Positions 61,611 through 64,000 of a DNA stretch of 64,000 nt are shown one piece after another; positions within the stretch are counted from its first letter, which is position 1; each line of letters opens with the position of its first letter. A program made the translations under genes and the position numbers. This DNA comes from Sphingomonas bisphenolicum (GTDB lineage Bacteria; Pseudomonadota; Alphaproteobacteria; Sphingomonadales; Sphingomonadaceae), in contig NZ_AP018818.1 in NCBI RefSeq assembly GCF_024349785.1, forward strand, positions 248,001-312,000, in the 5' to 3' direction. The notes below the pieces were generated by a model. It saw only the letters and a program-made list of their open reading frames with translations, had not been told where the DNA came from and made no database searches.

Positions 61611-63204
61611 TCCACACCGGCTGGTCGATCAGGTTCAGCCCATAATCGGTCTGGTCGCCATTCCAGATGCGGTCCATGACCCATACGCCCTTGTCGAAAT
61701 GCCCCTCCTCCACCTTGACGATCATGCCGCCCGGCGCGCTGCCGTCCCTGGGGGCGAAGTTCAGGCGGACATGGTCGCCGGTCAAGAGAAATTCATCGGC
61801 TGACAATTGGGCGACGACGGTGCCGCCGGTCGGCTCGCTCGCCCAGGCGGGCAGGTCGGCCTTGGGGAACCATTCGCGCTGGCCGAACTGCCACTGGCCG
61901 AAGCTGGCGGTGATCGTCCAGTCGCCCATCGTCGTGCCGACGGCCGCGCCGTCATCCGGCCTGGCCGCGCCCCAGACCGGATGCTCGAACGCGATCCTCG
62001 CCCAGGGCGCCGACGCCACGACCCGATATTTGGCGGCGAAGGCGTCCAGCGTCCTGTCGTCGAAGCCTTTGGCGCCCAGCGGATAGTTGAAATAGCCGGT
62101 ATCATCCATGCCGAAGGGCGCGAAACCGATCGCCCCGCGCCCCAGCGCCGCCCAGAAATAACGGGCATATTCGGCGGCATTGCCGATTTCCGGCACCATC
62201 AACGCATTGTCGGGCCTTGTGTAGAGGTCGAGATGCCGGAAGACGTTGCGGCTGGCGCGATCGTAAATGTCTGGCGCGGCGAAATCGATCGAGGGCGCCG
62301 CCACCTTCCAGATGTCGATTACATCGCCCTGCGGCCCACCGCTCGACAGCGCCATCGGATCGGGCTTGGCGAAGGGGTCGCCCAGCGCCGCGTTCACATA
62401 CATGGGCAGCGGCTTGATCGCCTTGCCGGCCTTTGCCAGTTCCTCGATATAGCGGGCGGTGTGCCAAGTGTTGAAGGCGCGATCGGCCTGGTCGCCGAAG
62501 ACGGTCGCCCAGTTGCCGGCCGATTTCTTCAGCATCTTGGTCAGTGCCGCCGGCACCGGGCCGTCAAACAATTTCTGCGCGGCGGGGCTGTAGTCGCGCG
62601 GATTGCGGTAGCTGCCGACTTCATTTTCCGGCTGGACCAGAATGACCGTGTTCTGCGTGTCATGGTCGCGAATATAGGCCATCAGCGCCAGGAATGCGCG
62701 CTTGTCCGCCGCCAGTGTCGCCACGCCATGCGGCGACAGGACGCCATGATCCGCACCATCCTTCGTCTTCATGCGCGGAAAACGGCGATTATCGAGCTTC
62801 ACCCAGTCGGGCGTATAGGCGAGGCCGGTATTCTTCCACGCACCGAACCACAGCAGCACGATGCGCTTGTCATGCTTGCGTGCTTCATCCAGCAGCGTCT
62901 GGACGAAGCTGTAGTCGAACTGGCCCTCCCGCGGCTCCAGTTGCTCCCAGGCGATCGGCGCCTCGACCGTATTCGCGCCGATCCGGTCGAGCGTCGCCCA
63001 GACCTTTTCCAGCGGCGCGGCATAATTGCTGCTGTTGTTGACCTGCCCGCCCAACATCAGGAAGGGCGCGCCATCCACGATCAGCGCATGGCGACCGGCC
63101 TTGGTTTCGATATGCGGCGTGTCGCCCTGCGCCAGCGCGGGGCGCGCGATCAGCAGGGAAGCGGCGATCAGGGTCCGGGTGAGGATCATGGAATGGCCTT
63201 TCAT
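61582..63204 (-). CDS. Exported glycoside hydrolase (GH35/GH42-like, DUF5597 C-terminal domain)
   Basis: 540 residues from the ATG at 63204, whose ATGA overlaps the stop of the upstream gene (63201-63204). Signal peptide MKGHSMILTRTLIAASLLIARPALAQ. The TIM barrel (about 40-360) shows PFLMLGGQVNNSSNY, ANTVEAPIAWEQLEPREGQFDYS, the acid/base Glu in ILVQPENEVGSY and the nucleophile Glu in LMVPEIGNAAEYARYFW. The C-terminal DUF5597-type beta-domain (about 380-540) follows. Likely an exo-beta-galactosidase or related plant-polysaccharide enzyme. It groups with a rhamnose-mutarotase-like gene and an SDR, pointing to pectin or fucosyl/rhamnosyl-glycan side-chain use. Confidence 0.83.
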   Translation of the reverse strand: MKGHSMILTRTLIAASLLIARPALAQGDTPHIETKAGRHALIVDGAPFLMLGGQVNNSSNYAAPLEKVWATLDRIGANTVEAPIAWEQLEPREGQFDYSFVQTLLDEARKHDKRIVLLWFGAWKNTGLAYTPDWVKLDNRRFPRMKTKDGADHGVLSPHGVATLAADKRAFLALMAYIRDHDTQNTVILVQPENEVGSYRNPRDYSPAAQKLFDGPVPAALTKMLKKSAGNWATVFGDQADRAFNTWHTARYIEELAKAGKAIKPLPMYVNAALGDPFAKPDPMALSSGGPQGDVIDIWKVAAPSIDFAAPDIYDRASRNVFRHLDLYTRPDNALMVPEIGNAAEYARYFWAALGRGAIGFAPFGMDDTGYFNYPLGAKGFDDRTLDAFAAKYRVVASAPWARIAFEHPVWGAARPDDGAAVGTTMGDWTITASFGQWQFGQREWFPKADLPAWASEPTGGTVVAQLSADEFLLTGDHVRLNFAPRDGSAPGGMIVKVEEGHFDKGVWVMDRIWNGDQTDYGLNLIDQPVWIKVTMGRYR

Positions 63205-63545
63205 GGCTGTTCGTCCAGGGAGAAAATGCGGGTCGTTTCGGTCCATTTCGCGCCGGGCGGGGCCCAGGGAAGCGGGCGCTGGACGCCGTCCATCTGCGCT
63301 TCCCAGGCCTGCACCGCCGGATCGGCCGCATCCGCCGCCGCCTTGGCCGCCGGGTCGAAACCGGGGCCGGTTTCCATCAGCATGACCAGCCGGTTACCGC
63401 TGCGATAGATGTCCATCGCGATCACGTCCGCCGTCCGGATGCTCGCCCCGATCGCGGGCGGCAGCGCGCCGGCGGCGTGCCATGCTTCATAGCTGGCGAT
63501 GGCGTCGGCCTCGTCGGCCAGGTCGATCAGCAGGACATGCCGCAT
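63201..63545 (-). CDS. L-rhamnose mutarotase family protein
   Basis: 114 residues. The start ATG overlaps the SDR stop by one base (TGATG, 63543-63547) and its own TGA overlaps the glycosidase ATG. Ferredoxin-like alpha+beta barrel of the RhaM family: MRHVLLIDLADEADAIASYEAWHAAGALPPAIGASIRTADVIAMDIYRSGNRLVMLMET, including the conserved H in YEAWH, and a WE...DGVQRPLPWA tail. It interconverts anomers of a deoxy-sugar, L-rhamnose or L-fucose. Its operon partner, an SDR of the keto-deoxy-fuconate dehydrogenase type, makes L-fucose a good candidate. Confidence 0.83.
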   Translation of the reverse strand: MRHVLLIDLADEADAIASYEAWHAAGALPPAIGASIRTADVIAMDIYRSGNRLVMLMETGPGFDPAAKAAADAADPAVQAWEAQMDGVQRPLPWAPPGAKWTETTRIFSLDEQP

Positions 63546-64000
63546 CAGTTGACCCAGCCGCCGTCGATCACATGCACCGCGCCGGTTGTGAAGGACGCTT
63601 CGTCGCTCGCGAGATACAGCACCAGCGCCGCGATCTCCTCTGCCCGGCCGAGACGGCCCATCGGCTGGCGCGCTGCGAACGCGGCCTGCGCAGCGGCATA
63701 GTCGCCCGTATCGTGCAGGCGTTGTTGCAGCGAGGGCGTATCGATCGTGCCGGGGCAGATGCAGTTGCAGCGCACCCCCTGCCCGACGAAATCGGCGGCC
63801 ACCGCCTTGGTCAGGCCGATCACCCCCGCCTTGCTCGCGCCATAGGCGAAACGGTTTGGTATCCCCTTCACCGAACTGGCGATGGAGGCCATGTTGACGA
63901 TCGATCCCGCGCCCTTCTCGACCATGCCGGGCAGAAAGGCCCGGATCGTGTGATACATGGCGGTCATGTTGAGCGAGAGGGCGAAGTCCCATTCTTCCTG
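63545..64000 (-). CDS. SDR-family oxidoreductase, 2-keto-3-deoxy-L-fuconate dehydrogenase-like, partial
   Basis: The C-terminal 151 residues of a classical SDR; the N-terminus lies beyond base 64000 (open frame reads EEWDFALSLNMTAMYH). It contains the catalytic Ser region VNMASIASSVKG, YxxxK in YGASKAG, and the end motif TPSLQQRL...AAQAAFAARQPMGRLGRAEEIAALVLYLASDEASFTTGAVHVIDGGWVN, characteristic of sugar-acid dehydrogenases of the 2-keto-3-deoxy-L-fuconate type. It is first of the visible minus-strand genes SDR, mutarotase, glycosidase, all overlapping by 1-4 bases. Confidence 0.85.
   Translation of the reverse strand, partial: QEEWDFALSLNMTAMYHTIRAFLPGMVEKGAGSIVNMASIASSVKGIPNRFAYGASKAGVIGLTKAVAADFVGQGVRCNCICPGTIDTPSLQQRLHDTGDYAAAQAAFAARQPMGRLGRAEEIAALVLYLASDEASFTTGAVHVIDGGWVN

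Overview
The window is chromosomal DNA from a high-GC alphaproteobacterium, most likely a sphingomonad (Sphingobium/Novosphingobium/Sphingomonas type). This rests on protein-level resemblance only: many exported hydrolases, large TonB-dependent receptors (TBDTs), a LacI-TBDT-GH13-GH13-GH97 maltodextrin locus, XRE-cupin regulators, and a PE-ligase-polymerase LigD next to Ku. I recognise no rRNA, tRNA or CRISPR array.

Layout. (1) 3-773: 3' part of a fumarylacetoacetate-hydrolase-family gene. (2) About 866-29579: a dense accessory island for breakdown of peptides and N-acyl amino acids, with a strong D-amino-acid flavour. It holds two DUF1611 (DgcN-like) proteins, an enolase-superfamily epimerase (DgcA-like), one canonical and one atypical N-acyl-D-amino-acid deacylase, a prolidase-like amidohydrolase, four serine beta-lactamase-fold (S12) hydrolases, an atypical Tat-exported M19 dipeptidase, an M28 membrane peptidase, an alpha/beta hydrolase, a TBDT, a POT peptide transporter, a YkvI-type transporter, leucine dehydrogenase with a divergent Lrp regulator, and two XRE-cupin regulators. 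Most genes sit in minus-strand operons joined by ATGA stop/start overlaps. Two genes carry apparent frameshifts: the S12 gene near 7.6 kb and the POT gene near 14.1 kb. (3) 29729-31291: acyl-CoA ligase. (4) 31641-41259: maltodextrin utilisation, with the regulator divergent from the transport and hydrolase genes. (5) 41371-45209: acyl-CoA dehydrogenase, thiolase and SDR with a divergent TetR regulator. (6) 45213-50979: LigD and Ku (non-homologous end joining) and KatG. (7) 51154-51852: pirin. (8) 51855-61610: hexuronate catabolism (uxuB, uxaA, uxaC, LacI regulator), in which uxaC is split by a complete 4104-bp Tn3-family transposon with 5-bp target duplications. (9) 61582-64000: glycoside hydrolase, rhamnose-mutarotase-like protein and an SDR running off the end.

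How the genes may work together (inference): in the island, the TBDT takes oligopeptides across the outer membrane. Periplasmic S12, M19 and deacylase enzymes release amino acids and small peptides, and the POT and YkvI-type carriers import them. DgcN/DgcA-type chemistry (N-acetylation of D-Glu, then racemisation of N-acetyl-Glu) would channel D-glutamate to the L form, and leucine dehydrogenase would deaminate branched-chain products. Several intergenic gaps in the island carry AT-rich dyads that could be XRE-cupin operators. In the hexuronate locus, uxaA and uxuB are intact but the isomerase is broken, so the route is probably blocked unless another isomerase exists.
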